The translations under genes were made by a program, and so were the position numbers. Under the pieces are notes generated by a model. The model was not told the origin of the DNA, did not search any database, and saw nothing but the letters and a program-made list of their open reading frames with translations. Source: a virus. Taken from it: a stretch of 50,781 nt of DNA. The stretch is from positions 1 through 50,781 of IMG/VR virus record IMGVR_UViG_3300047321_000222; one strand, given 5' to 3'. Shown here piece by piece: positions 21,599 through 29,904 of this stretch. Within the stretch, counting starts at the first letter, position 1. Each line of letters opens with the position of its first letter.

Positions 21599-22024
21599 CT
21601 ACGGAACATCCTTGAAAAATACATGATGCCCGAGCTTCAGCGTCTGCTTTGCTTTAGCTGCCCAATCCGGAGCCTTCGGCATGGTGGTCGCGTAGTAGTG
21701 TGTCGCGCCGCCGGTGGGATCGGGCACCTTGCCGGTCATCACCTGCTCAGCGGCGATCTGCGCTTGAGCAAACTCGCGGAACGGGATCGACTTGGCGCCA
21801 CTCAGGTACGCGAAGTTCGGGTCGTTCTTGTTCCAGCAGCTGTACTGGTACGGCTTCTGGCACACACCGGCATAGCCTTCGCCCCACCAGGACTGAGCCT
21901 TGCCATCGTTCACGCGGTTGCGGATGGTCCAGGCGACGGCGATCTGTCCGGCCAAGCTTTCGCCGCGAGCTTCACCCCATAGGGTGCGAGCGAGGATGTC
22001 CCGGTCTTTATCAGTTGTGGTCAT
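21599..22024 (-). CDS. Endolysin, SleB/Hydrolase_2-type cell wall hydrolase
   Basis: 141 aa from ATG 22024 with GGAG seven bases upstream. The upstream in-frame extension runs through a terminator and is rejected. The pattern ILARTLWGEARGES at 10-23 contains the catalytic glutamate of SleB-type lytic transglycosylase/amidase enzymes, followed by AVAWTIRNRVND, YQYSCWNKNDPN and GGATHYY. No signal peptide, so it needs a holin. It is at the 3' end of the late region, far from the holins on the linear map. Confidence 0.85.
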   Translation of the reverse strand: MTTTDKDRDILARTLWGEARGESLAGQIAVAWTIRNRVNDGKAQSWWGEGYAGVCQKPYQYSCWNKNDPNFAYLSGAKSIPFREFAQAQIAAEQVMTGKVPDPTGGATHYYATTMPKAPDWAAKAKQTLKLGHHVFFKDVP

Positions 22025-22040
22025 TACTTTTCTCCAGGCG

Positions 22041-22066
22041 AAAAAAAGCCCGCTCAATGGCGGGCT
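22041..22066 (-). terminator. Intrinsic terminator before the endolysin gene
   Basis: Stem AGCCCGC / GCGGGCT, six-base loop TCAATG, T7 run on the minus strand. It ends 17 bp before the endolysin ATG, so it would cut off most incoming late transcription unless antiterminated. Confidence 0.75.
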
Positions 22067-22284
22067 CATTTTGATGATATTTTATGCGGGTGACTAAGGC
22101 ATCCGCTTTGCTGCTCATTCAAACATGACGCATCCGGGCGCCTAATCTCCGGCGTTCTACCGAACAGAAATCTCCACTTACCTTGACGCTAGCCTGTTCT
22201 AACATTACTGTTCGCCGCCTTAAACTCACGACGGAAATGGCGAACTCCAGCTCCGCTTTGGAGATTCACCATGTCGGAAACCAT
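22067..22284. promoter_or_regulatory. Gap with candidate promoter for the conversion cassette
   Basis: No gene seen. A plus-strand promoter TTGACG (22183-22188), 17-bp spacer, TACTGT (22206-22211) lies before the 58-aa membrane gene. AT content rises from here. Confidence 0.5.
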
Positions 22285-22461
22285 ATGAAATATATAGACA
22301 CCTTCATTAGGCTGATAGGAATCACCTCACTTGTTTTTCTTCTGAGCGGATACTCGAACTCAAAAGACTGGCAATATGTTGACTGGATGGCTATAGGCAT
22401 TTGGATTTGGCACGAATACGAAATACGGAGAAAAACAAAGTCCGACACCGATAAAAAATAG
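22285..22461 (+). CDS. Small membrane protein, 58 aa, in the acyltransferase cassette
   Basis: ATG 22285 (MKYIDTFIRLIGITSLVFLL). Two hydrophobic segments around residues 5-22 and 30-42 and a basic, charged tail. AT-rich like the acyltransferase gene 28 bp downstream, on the strand opposite to the late genes. Function unknown; it may assist the acyltransferase. Confidence 0.55.
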   Translation: MKYIDTFIRLIGITSLVFLLSGYSNSKDWQYVDWMAIGIWIWHEYEIRRKTKSDTDKK

Positions 22462-22488
22462 ATTCAATAGAAACTAACGGAGCTTCAA

Positions 22489-23670
22489 ATGCTAAATGAA
22501 TTCATGTACCCAATCATAACGTTGGCTATGTATTTATTTTCATGCCTGATAACAAAAAAAGTAGGCACAAGAATAGGTATTGAATCTGAATCGGAAAAGG
22601 GCTTCTCAAACTCTCTAGAAGTATTGCGAGGAATGGCTGCGTTCTTGGTGTTTGGTGCTCATTCATCAATGTATTTCGGTCTAGCCCCAAAGCAGGTTTT
22701 TGCTGGAACTATGGGCGAAGTTGGAGTTCTATTATTTTTCATGCTTACCGGGCATTTGTTTTGGTCGCAGGTAAGAAACAATCGTTATAGGGCTGAATCG
22801 TTTTACAAAAAAAGGATTCTCAGGCTTGTACCTGCTTACTTAGTTGTAATTTCGACCTTCATTTTTCTTGATTGGGCAAGAGCAGGATTCCCAGTGCCTA
22901 ACACCACTCAATTGATAGCCATTATTAGAAACTATGGCTTCGGATTTGGCACCGTAGTTAATAGTATCGGCAACGTAAACGACGTCTTCTCAAAAGATAT
23001 GTACCTGAAAATAAATAGCATTTGGACTTTGCGCTGGGAGTGGTTGTTTTATCTTGTGATCCCGCTTCTGGCCGTATTCAATAGATTCTATATTGCAACC
23101 TTATTCGTTTTGTTTGTATGTGTGGCCTTCTACAATCCACTGGATCTATTAAACGGAACAACGGACATCGTCTTTATACTGGCATTTTGGTTTGGGGCTC
23201 TTTCTGCTGAAATTGAGATGAAGAAGGAAACTTTATTTAAGTTTCTCAACTCAAGACTGGCAAGCAGCATGCTTCTTTTTTGGGGCATTGCAGGCTTGTT
23301 GTTGTATTTATTCCATGGAGAAATCGAGCGGAAAAATGTAAGGGTGCCTTACATGCTTTTATGCATGTTCCCAGTGTTCATGTATTTTGTATTATCGAAA
23401 GGATTTCCAGAAAGACTGACTTGGAAGCCAATGCAGATGGTTGGAAAGATAAGTTACTCATTCTATCTTTGGCACCTAGGCATCAACTCTTACGTCATGT
23501 ACATAGTTACTCAGTACTTCCATGACACGCAAAACTGGACAGCAATGATTTTGATTTGTTTTGTAATGATGTTGTTTGCAACAGTCATATCTTGTTTTAG
23601 CTACAAATTCATTGAAGAGAGATTCATGCACAGAAAGAGCAGTCCAGCGCTAGTTCCGTCTATCGCCTAG
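22489..23670 (+). CDS. Acyltransferase 3 family membrane protein (OafA/YrhL-like)
   Basis: 393 aa with about ten membrane segments. The family signature R-x10-H is Arg47 to His58 (LRGMAAFLVFGAHSS), followed by SFYKKRILRLVPAYLVV. Such enzymes move acetyl groups across the inner membrane onto O-antigen or other surface glycans and are common lysogenic conversion genes (serotype change blocks superinfection). Base composition is distinctly AT-rich compared with the rest of the genome, and it has its own candidate promoter and terminator, so it is a recently acquired moron. Confidence 0.9.
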   Translation: MLNEFMYPIITLAMYLFSCLITKKVGTRIGIESESEKGFSNSLEVLRGMAAFLVFGAHSSMYFGLAPKQVFAGTMGEVGVLLFFMLTGHLFWSQVRNNRYRAESFYKKRILRLVPAYLVVISTFIFLDWARAGFPVPNTTQLIAIIRNYGFGFGTVVNSIGNVNDVFSKDMYLKINSIWTLRWEWLFYLVIPLLAVFNRFYIATLFVLFVCVAFYNPLDLLNGTTDIVFILAFWFGALSAEIEMKKETLFKFLNSRLASSMLLFWGIAGLLLYLFHGEIERKNVRVPYMLLCMFPVFMYFVLSKGFPERLTWKPMQMVGKISYSFYLWHLGINSYVMYIVTQYFHDTQNWTAMILICFVMMLFATVISCFSYKFIEERFMHRKSSPALVPSIA

Positions 23671-23775
23671 GTAATTTATTACTGCTAATCGAAGGCGCTG
23701 GCCGGACTGTACCGGACCAGCCATTCAACGCGAAAGCTGGCCGAGCGATACGGGATCAGCGGAGGAAATGAGGAG

Positions 23776-23799
23776 GGCCGGCATTGCGCCGGCCTTTTT
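23776..23799 (+). terminator. Intrinsic terminator of the acyltransferase cassette
   Basis: Stem GGCCGGC / GCCGGCC, five-base loop ATTGC, then T5 on the plus strand. It lies just before the 3' end of the tailspike gene. Confidence 0.8.
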
Positions 23800-23812
23800 G
23801 TTGGTGGCGGAT

Positions 23813-25861
23813 TTAACCCATGGCCGTCTGCCAATCCAGCGTGACCGGCGTGCTGACCAGCCCGGCGCCCGTCACTGTGTTGTACACCCTGACGGTAATC
23901 GTGTTGAGTGCGGAAGCCGTCATGACCAAGGCGAGCGAGGCCGCTGACCTGTTCTGCATTTTGGCAATGGTTGGCGCCACGCGCCCGTTATGCGGAATGA
24001 CGATATCTCCCGATGCGTTGGTGCTTCCGGAAAAATGTCCAGATCCCACCTCGGCAGCGATCTTGCCAACACCGGCATAGATCGGGTTTACCCCGCCAAG
24101 ATCGAAAATCTTTCGCCCGGTCACTTCAATCAAGGAGTTGACATCGCCGCAAATGATGGCGGCTACAGCAGAGCCACCTTTCCCCCAGTCGGCGATTTTC
24201 GGGTTGTGGATGCTCATGCGGACGTAAGGCCCTGCCACGTTTACCGCCTCGGCAGTCGCCAAGCTGGCCGATAGGTTGACGATATCGATGTCGCAGGAAT
24301 CCGGGACAACAAAAACCGGCTTCGCTCCCGTATCAACAACGGCCGGGTCCATCTGAATACTGAGGTTTACAATTGTGGCTGTATGCCCTCGCGCAGAAGC
24401 ATCCACAAAATAACCATATGCGCAGTTGTCCAAGAACATATTGGTCACTTTCGTTTTGAACGTAGTCCCGTTCGTGACATCCCCGGATACCTGCCAGCCA
24501 ATGCGGTGGAAGATGCTGAAATAGTTCTCGATGAACAAGCCGTCAGCGCGCCAGGTGTTGAGCCCGATGGTGTTCAGTTTGTGATAGGCCCAAACGGTCG
24601 CGTGGAACGACCAGTAAGGCCACCAGTTGACGTTGAGCAGGCGCGGGCAGTCATAGGTCAGCTTGAGCAGAATGCCGGTCATGATCGGCTGCCCATACAG
24701 CTTGTCGATCCACACACGACCTTGCTGGCCGTTGGTGACGTACAGGCCCTTGTACGGGTTGAGCATGCACACATTGAATATCTTTAAGTCAGCGCAATCG
24801 GAGGCATAGACATCGTAGTCGTAGACGGTAGGAACGAATGTTCCAGCGGTTACGTTATGCGACCTGAGCGTGCCGATATCGCGCAGCTCGACTCCCTGGA
24901 AGCCTGCCGCCACGCGCTGAATGTTGAAGCCTCGACCTGGATGGTTGAAATGGAACCAAGATCCAGCGCCCCGAACGTTCTGGAAGGTGCCGATTGACAG
25001 CTGGGTCTCAACGCTATGGCCAAACATGGCGACCGACATGGTGATATCGATGGGCGCAGTGGTCTGGTACGAGAAGCCAGATGGCACCGCTGGAACGATA
25101 AGCTTGCGAACTCCTGCGTTTACAGCGCTTTGGATGGCGACCGTATCGTCAGCGCCTATTGCTCCATTCCAAGTGCCGCGAGCGCCGAACTGTTTGATGC
25201 TGACACCGTCGATGTACACCAGTTTCCAGCGGCCGCCATCAGCAGCCACGATAATTGTCCCGCCATTGTCCACAGAAGTTGTGTCGGAGACGTCTAGGCG
25301 GTACTTACTATCCCCGCCGCCATCACCGGGAGAATAATAGCCGACAGTCAAGGCGTACTTGGATGCGGACGCTTTAGAGAGCGCTCTTAGGTCTGCAATG
25401 GTCCCCACAACCTGTAGTGCTCGGCCGATTTTTGCAGAACCTTTCGTAGCATCAGCCGTTTCTGCTATTTCTTGCCGCAGCGCAGCGTCACCAATCGAAA
25501 AGAACTTAGCCGAGTCGGCTGCCCAGGTAGTTGTAGTAAAGGGAAGGCTGGCGTCCTTTGCTCTGTACAGCTCGCCGCTGAAGCGGACGGTCTGTGTTGG
25601 GCGTGTAATCCCAAGTCCGGCCACATAGTCGATCGGAACCTCGTAGCCGCTAGACTCAAGAAATTCATTGAATTCGACGACTCGCTCAGCCTGACCGGCA
25701 TCAAATTCATAACCAATTCCCGCCAGCGACCTGCGCTGGCTGCCAAATCGGTCAGGGTAGGACGCATCCGGACCATTGGCGAACTTGTCGAGGTTCTGCG
25801 CGTTATCCTTCAGGTCGCGAACGTCGCTCGACCCCAGCGCGTTGCCGGTGTTGTAGGTCAT
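23813..25861 (-). CDS. Tailspike / tail fibre protein with beta-helix
   Basis: 682 aa, ATG 25861. The first 170 residues look like a virion-attachment head. SIKQFGARGTWNGAIGADD near 222-240 followed by TVAIQSAVNAG is the usual entry to a pectate-lyase-like right-handed beta-helix. The last 80 residues form a separate beta-rich tip (GHFSGSTNASGDIVIPHNG). It should bind and perhaps degrade a surface polysaccharide. Last structural gene before the reversed acyltransferase cassette, which may alter the same glycan. Confidence 0.8.
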   Translation of the reverse strand: MTYNTGNALGSSDVRDLKDNAQNLDKFANGPDASYPDRFGSQRRSLAGIGYEFDAGQAERVVEFNEFLESSGYEVPIDYVAGLGITRPTQTVRFSGELYRAKDASLPFTTTTWAADSAKFFSIGDAALRQEIAETADATKGSAKIGRALQVVGTIADLRALSKASASKYALTVGYYSPGDGGGDSKYRLDVSDTTSVDNGGTIIVAADGGRWKLVYIDGVSIKQFGARGTWNGAIGADDTVAIQSAVNAGVRKLIVPAVPSGFSYQTTAPIDITMSVAMFGHSVETQLSIGTFQNVRGAGSWFHFNHPGRGFNIQRVAAGFQGVELRDIGTLRSHNVTAGTFVPTVYDYDVYASDCADLKIFNVCMLNPYKGLYVTNGQQGRVWIDKLYGQPIMTGILLKLTYDCPRLLNVNWWPYWSFHATVWAYHKLNTIGLNTWRADGLFIENYFSIFHRIGWQVSGDVTNGTTFKTKVTNMFLDNCAYGYFVDASARGHTATIVNLSIQMDPAVVDTGAKPVFVVPDSCDIDIVNLSASLATAEAVNVAGPYVRMSIHNPKIADWGKGGSAVAAIICGDVNSLIEVTGRKIFDLGGVNPIYAGVGKIAAEVGSGHFSGSTNASGDIVIPHNGRVAPTIAKMQNRSAASLALVMTASALNTITVRVYNTVTGAGLVSTPVTLDWQTAMG

Positions 25862-25878
25862 TGGTAATCCTCGGGCAC

Positions 25879-25902
25879 AAAAAAACCCGCTCAGTGGCGG
25901 GC
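25879..25902 (-). terminator. Terminator-like hairpin between tail tip and tailspike genes
   Basis: CCCGC / GCGGG stem with loop TCAGTG and a T7 run on the minus strand. Confidence 0.65.
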
Positions 25903-25924
25903 TTATAAATGGGGTTTGGTTCGC

Positions 25925-28588
25925 TTATGGGGCGGTGGTGCTGTCGTATGCATAGACCCGAGGGTCGTAGTTGATTGCGCTCACTCGCGCTCCGACTGAG
26001 CCTCTTGGCGACACGTCGGTGACCAGAGCGGCATACGGCATGCCGAATATCATGTGCGGCGGCTCCAAGGTCAGGCTGGTGTCGGGCGTGAAGTCCAGCC
26101 CCGGAACGGTCATGCGGTAGTCGTCGATCCGGCTGGCCGGGTATGGGCCTGATAGCGTCCCGTCCTGACGACGCAGCGAGACTAGATAAGGCCCAGCGCC
26201 CGACCAATCGAATGGTTCGGACGAAACCAGCAGGACCGAGCCGCCCATGGGCGCCCAGCTTTGCAGGATCGAACTTTGCGGGTAGCCGGGCACATCATCA
26301 GCCAGGCCGATATACGACATATAGCCGCTGTTCAGGCCTGACAGCTCGGTATTGACTACAAAGCTCTTGCGCCGGTACTTGTCAGCGCTGCGCTGCCGCA
26401 TACCGATCTGATAAGCCTTGTCCTTGTTGATAACCCCCTCAAGGCTGATTTTCTCGACGCGCAGTCCGGCATCGCCAGGCAGTCGGCACTGGACCGTCTC
26501 CTTCTGCCAGGTGCGCTCACTCAGATATTCCACGTCTACCCCGTCGAAGTCGTCGATGGTCGGTGCAGACCACGGCCGCTCAATGGTGGTTGTCGCATTC
26601 TGCGTCGAGTACATGTGCTGGAAGACTGTTCGCGGCTCATCACGCACCGGCCTGATCTTGCCGCGCTCAAGGGTCAGCTCGGCGAAGCCAGCCCGCAGCG
26701 CGTCATTGAGGCAGGCCTTGATGGTGCTGGCACTGGTCACGCCCATATCAAAGCGGTCACCACGCGCCGACCATATCGCATGCAGCCGCGACAGCTCGGC
26801 CATGTCGATATCGGACTCGGTGTAGCCGACGGACTTGGCCACGTAGAGGAACCATGGCGCAATGTCGCGAGTGGCGCCGGTCGTGCCGTCTAACTTCGGC
26901 AGGATGCGGGTCGCCTCACAAGAGATCAGGTTTTCAGACTCGGATGAGATACGATCGCCACCGCGAACATACACAGCCATGACCGTGACGCCCGCGTAAC
27001 TGGTCGGCGACGGCAGCAGGGCGCGCAGCCCGTACCACATGCTTTTATCGTTTACTTCTGAAGAATTCTCGCCGCCGACCTTTGGCTCTCGCCTAACCCT
27101 GCACTCCGGGCGCATCGGATACGGCAGATTTTCGCGGAACGTGAAGCCTTGGGCGTCCAATGTCGAGCCTTTGACGGTCTTTGATAGCGCGGTCCACGCA
27201 CCACCAATAGCCATGTCTCGATACTCGAAAACGTGCGTCGACGGAACTTCATAAATAAACCCTGTTCTTCCAAGGCCGCAAAGGCCGCCCGAGAAAAACA
27301 CGTCCCACTCAATGGCCGTTGCCAGCTCCCCATCTGGGCACGCCGCAAATGCGCCTCGATATCCGCCAGCAAGGTTTGACGAGTCAAGCCCTACATAGCC
27401 TTGCCCTGTCTGACTAAATGTCCAACCTGGCCACCCTGCATCGGTCACGCTACCGGATGACTTTAAGCGATCAACCTGGAGGATCGACGAACTGGCCGAA
27501 ACGATGCGATAGCGCAGACCGACTGGCCCAATCGTAGAAATGGTCGGGCCGACCTTTAGGCCGGTTGCTGCTGCTCCACCTGCGTAGTTCAGGGTCATAT
27601 CCATAGATGTGACCGTATTGACGGTATAAAGCCCGGCGTTGTCGCCGGCAATTTCTATGCTGTCACCGGCCACCAAACCAAGCTGGGCGATGTCGCCGCT
27701 AATCACATCACGCCCACCAGGGCCACCACCATCCGTTACGGTGTAGCTGTACGGAGAGATAACACGAAGCAACAAGCCAGCAGACCAGTCTGCCGGGAAC
27801 GATCCGGCTCCGGAAGGGATAGTGATAGTTTTTCCGTTGAACTGGTACACGCTGGCAGTAGCCGCCCCGGTCATGGATGAACCGACCGTCAGCTCAAGGC
27901 CTGCCGTACCATTCGAACTGGCGCCGACCTCTTTGGCTGGATACCAAAATTGCGACGCCGACTCTGCGCCGATGTTGGCGCCGGGGCCGTAGATAGCAAA
28001 TGTCGCGTCAGTGCCCAGCGATACCAGGGGGGTTTCACCTACCTTTACCTTATTGAGCGGGATATCGAACTCACCGACGCCAACGCACAGCAGCAGCTCA
28101 ACCCACTGCTCCCGAGGGCCGCGAAAGTAGCGGCGGGGCTGCATGATACTGTCAGGGTAGATCCGGCCAAAGCCGGCGCGCTCAGGGACAACCGCATTGA
28201 GCTTGATCTTGTTGCCTTTGCTCGACGCCTCGTCAAGCGGATCTCCTTGCTTTCCGGCTGACGAGCTCGGCACCCCAGGAGGCTTCGGCATGAGCGCCTT
28301 GAACACGGACTTTACTGCGCCAATGAGTACGTTTATGGCGGTGATATTGCCAATAACCCCCTTCGGCTCAATGAACAGGCGAACGCTGTCGTCCGGGCCA
28401 AAGGTCGCGGTAGCCCAGTCGGCAGGCGGCACCAATACGCCGTTGATCTCGGCGCTGATCGGCGGCACTTCGCGCAGCTCGTAGCCTTTCACGTTCACCG
28501 TCAGCCAGGCGCTAATCGTCTGGGTTTCGTGGGTTTCGTGGGTTTCAAGCGGGAGGCCTTCAAGGCGACTCGGAAATAGCTCTATCAC
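25925..28588 (-). CDS. Tail tip / host specificity protein (TipJ-type)
   Basis: 887 aa from GTG 28588, overlapping the preceding peptidase gene by 29 bases. N-terminal region with VFKALMPKPPGVPSSSAGKQ near 92-111 and a long insertion with Gly-rich beta segments; GERGKIRPVRDEPR-like core near 635-650. This is the pattern of TipJ/gpJ-like central tail proteins. Near the N-terminus is an unusual ETHETHETQ from a 9-bp tandem repeat. It forms the baseplate hub that the tailspike joins. Confidence 0.8.
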   Translation of the reverse strand: MIELFPSRLEGLPLETHETHETQTISAWLTVNVKGYELREVPPISAEINGVLVPPADWATATFGPDDSVRLFIEPKGVIGNITAINVLIGAVKSVFKALMPKPPGVPSSSAGKQGDPLDEASSKGNKIKLNAVVPERAGFGRIYPDSIMQPRRYFRGPREQWVELLLCVGVGEFDIPLNKVKVGETPLVSLGTDATFAIYGPGANIGAESASQFWYPAKEVGASSNGTAGLELTVGSSMTGAATASVYQFNGKTITIPSGAGSFPADWSAGLLLRVISPYSYTVTDGGGPGGRDVISGDIAQLGLVAGDSIEIAGDNAGLYTVNTVTSMDMTLNYAGGAAATGLKVGPTISTIGPVGLRYRIVSASSSILQVDRLKSSGSVTDAGWPGWTFSQTGQGYVGLDSSNLAGGYRGAFAACPDGELATAIEWDVFFSGGLCGLGRTGFIYEVPSTHVFEYRDMAIGGAWTALSKTVKGSTLDAQGFTFRENLPYPMRPECRVRREPKVGGENSSEVNDKSMWYGLRALLPSPTSYAGVTVMAVYVRGGDRISSESENLISCEATRILPKLDGTTGATRDIAPWFLYVAKSVGYTESDIDMAELSRLHAIWSARGDRFDMGVTSASTIKACLNDALRAGFAELTLERGKIRPVRDEPRTVFQHMYSTQNATTTIERPWSAPTIDDFDGVDVEYLSERTWQKETVQCRLPGDAGLRVEKISLEGVINKDKAYQIGMRQRSADKYRRKSFVVNTELSGLNSGYMSYIGLADDVPGYPQSSILQSWAPMGGSVLLVSSEPFDWSGAGPYLVSLRRQDGTLSGPYPASRIDDYRMTVPGLDFTPDTSLTLEPPHMIFGMPYAALVTDVSPRGSVGARVSAINYDPRVYAYDSTTAP
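28521..28547. repeat. 9-bp tandem repeat in the tail tip gene
   Basis: GTGGGTTTC repeats three times in frame and encodes ETHETHET. A short slippage-prone minisatellite close to the N-terminus. Confidence 0.75.
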
Positions 28589-28970
28589 GGTAATATCGCA
28601 CCTTCAAGTAAGCCCGCTCGAACTCGGGAATGGTCAGCCGGCGTACGCCGGTTTGAGGATTGATCTCAAGCGCATTGAGGCAGCCCTCAACCTCGATGAT
28701 GACGGCGACATGGGTACACAGGGCGCCATGCAGCACGGCGGCAATGGCGCCGACCTCGGGCGCGCACGCCTCCATGGTCGAAGCCTCGGCGACATAAGCG
28801 CGAGTGAAGGCCTTGGGGTCGGTATTGCGCAGGTCGCCGAATGACGGCAGCAGGCGCTTGCCCAGGTGTTCATGCCGGACATGCCGAGCCAACCCCCAGC
28901 AATCGAACTCATGCGGGCCGCGCGCACCGTCCTTGTAGCGAACCATCAGGTAGTGATTGAGCCAAGTCAT
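28560..28970 (-). CDS. NlpC/P60-type tail-associated peptidase
   Basis: 136 aa from ATG 28970. FDCWGLARHVRHEHLG near residues 22-37 holds the catalytic Cys, and CTHVAVIIE near 84-92 the catalytic His. This is the standard lambda gpK-like C-terminal domain found upstream of the J-like gene; it cuts peptidoglycan stems during entry or assists tail assembly. Confidence 0.8.
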   Translation of the reverse strand: MTWLNHYLMVRYKDGARGPHEFDCWGLARHVRHEHLGKRLLPSFGDLRNTDPKAFTRAYVAEASTMEACAPEVGAIAAVLHGALCTHVAVIIEVEGCLNALEINPQTGVRRLTIPEFERAYLKVRYYRDRAISESP

Positions 28971-29455
28971 GTGTAGGTCAGCCCCCTGAATTCGTCGGGC
29001 GTGTACAGCCGGCGCGGCCATTTCACGTTGATGATCTCGCCGAACCCGGCCTCGACCTGAAGCATTGGCCCCTGCATGGTTCCGCCCGTAATGCGCATGC
29101 GATAGGGCGGTTCGGCGGGAGCCGTCAGGTTCGACTGCGCGTAAATCCGGTGCGTGATGAAGCATTGCGCTCCAGCGTCAATCGCTTGATCAATTAGCCG
29201 CTGGCCCACCCCTTGGATGTCGCCGATTGCGAACTTGAGGGTCTGCGAGCCCGCGTTTGATTTCTTCGGTAGGGCGATCTCGATGTTCGAGGCGGTGAAC
29301 GCAAGGATTCGCCCGTCTTCAGTCTGACAGACCTTGTCCTCGAAGCCGGTACACACCAGGATCGGCGCCGCCCAGGCTGAGCACGACAACTCAAGCGTGC
29401 TCAGCGGGACAGGGCCGCCCGAGGCGTAAATGATGTCAAGCACTGTGCTGGTCAT
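28967..29455 (-). CDS. Minor tail protein, DUF1833-like, 162 aa
   Basis: ATG 29455 (MTSTVLDIIYASGGPVPLST). The pattern LSCSAWAAPILVCTGFEDKV and a beta-rich middle with RMRITGGTMQG, just before the NlpC/P60 gene, fits the DUF1833 minor tail protein position. Overlaps neighbours by four bases at each end. Confidence 0.7.
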   Translation of the reverse strand: MTSTVLDIIYASGGPVPLSTLELSCSAWAAPILVCTGFEDKVCQTEDGRILAFTASNIEIALPKKSNAGSQTLKFAIGDIQGVGQRLIDQAIDAGAQCFITHRIYAQSNLTAPAEPPYRMRITGGTMQGPMLQVEAGFGEIINVKWPRRLYTPDEFRGLTYT

Positions 29456-29904
29456 GCTTCGGGCCACTCCTTGTTGACCGCCCGGTCGAAAATGTCCGAT
29501 AGCAAGATATAGCCGGGCATCAGCTCGACCCAGTCAGGCGGCAGCAATGGGTTTTCGCGGATCTCGACCTTGGCGGTGTAGGTCCACTTGTCCATGGCGA
29601 AACGCTTCGGCCCCTTGATGCCGTCCTTGGTGAAACGGATCACCAGATCGTCGTAGCCCAGCGGCGTGCGTAGCTTCATGGTGAACCAGTCGGCCCGAGC
29701 CATCCGGGCCGCCCAGTAGGCGAAAAACTGCGACTCCTGATCGGAGAACAGCCAGGTCAGCTCGATAAAGGTCGGTACGACCTCGAACGTCTGACGCTGG
29801 AAGCTGCGACCGCTGGCCATGTCGGTCGACATGATGTTGCTGACCGGGTCGAACTCGTAATCCCTGCGCGTCGGGAGCGGCAGTTCCTTGGGAAAGGCAA
29901 TCAT
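29452..29904 (-). CDS. Minor tail protein, 150 aa
   Basis: ATG 29904. Tryptophan/phenylalanine-rich (TFIELTWLFSDQESQFFAYW; ADWFTMKLRTPLGYDDLVIR). Between tape measure and DUF1833-like genes, the place of a distal tail protein in this phage group. Confidence 0.65.
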   Translation of the reverse strand: MIAFPKELPLPTRRDYEFDPVSNIMSTDMASGRSFQRQTFEVVPTFIELTWLFSDQESQFFAYWAARMARADWFTMKLRTPLGYDDLVIRFTKDGIKGPKRFAMDKWTYTAKVEIRENPLLPPDWVELMPGYILLSDIFDRAVNKEWPEA

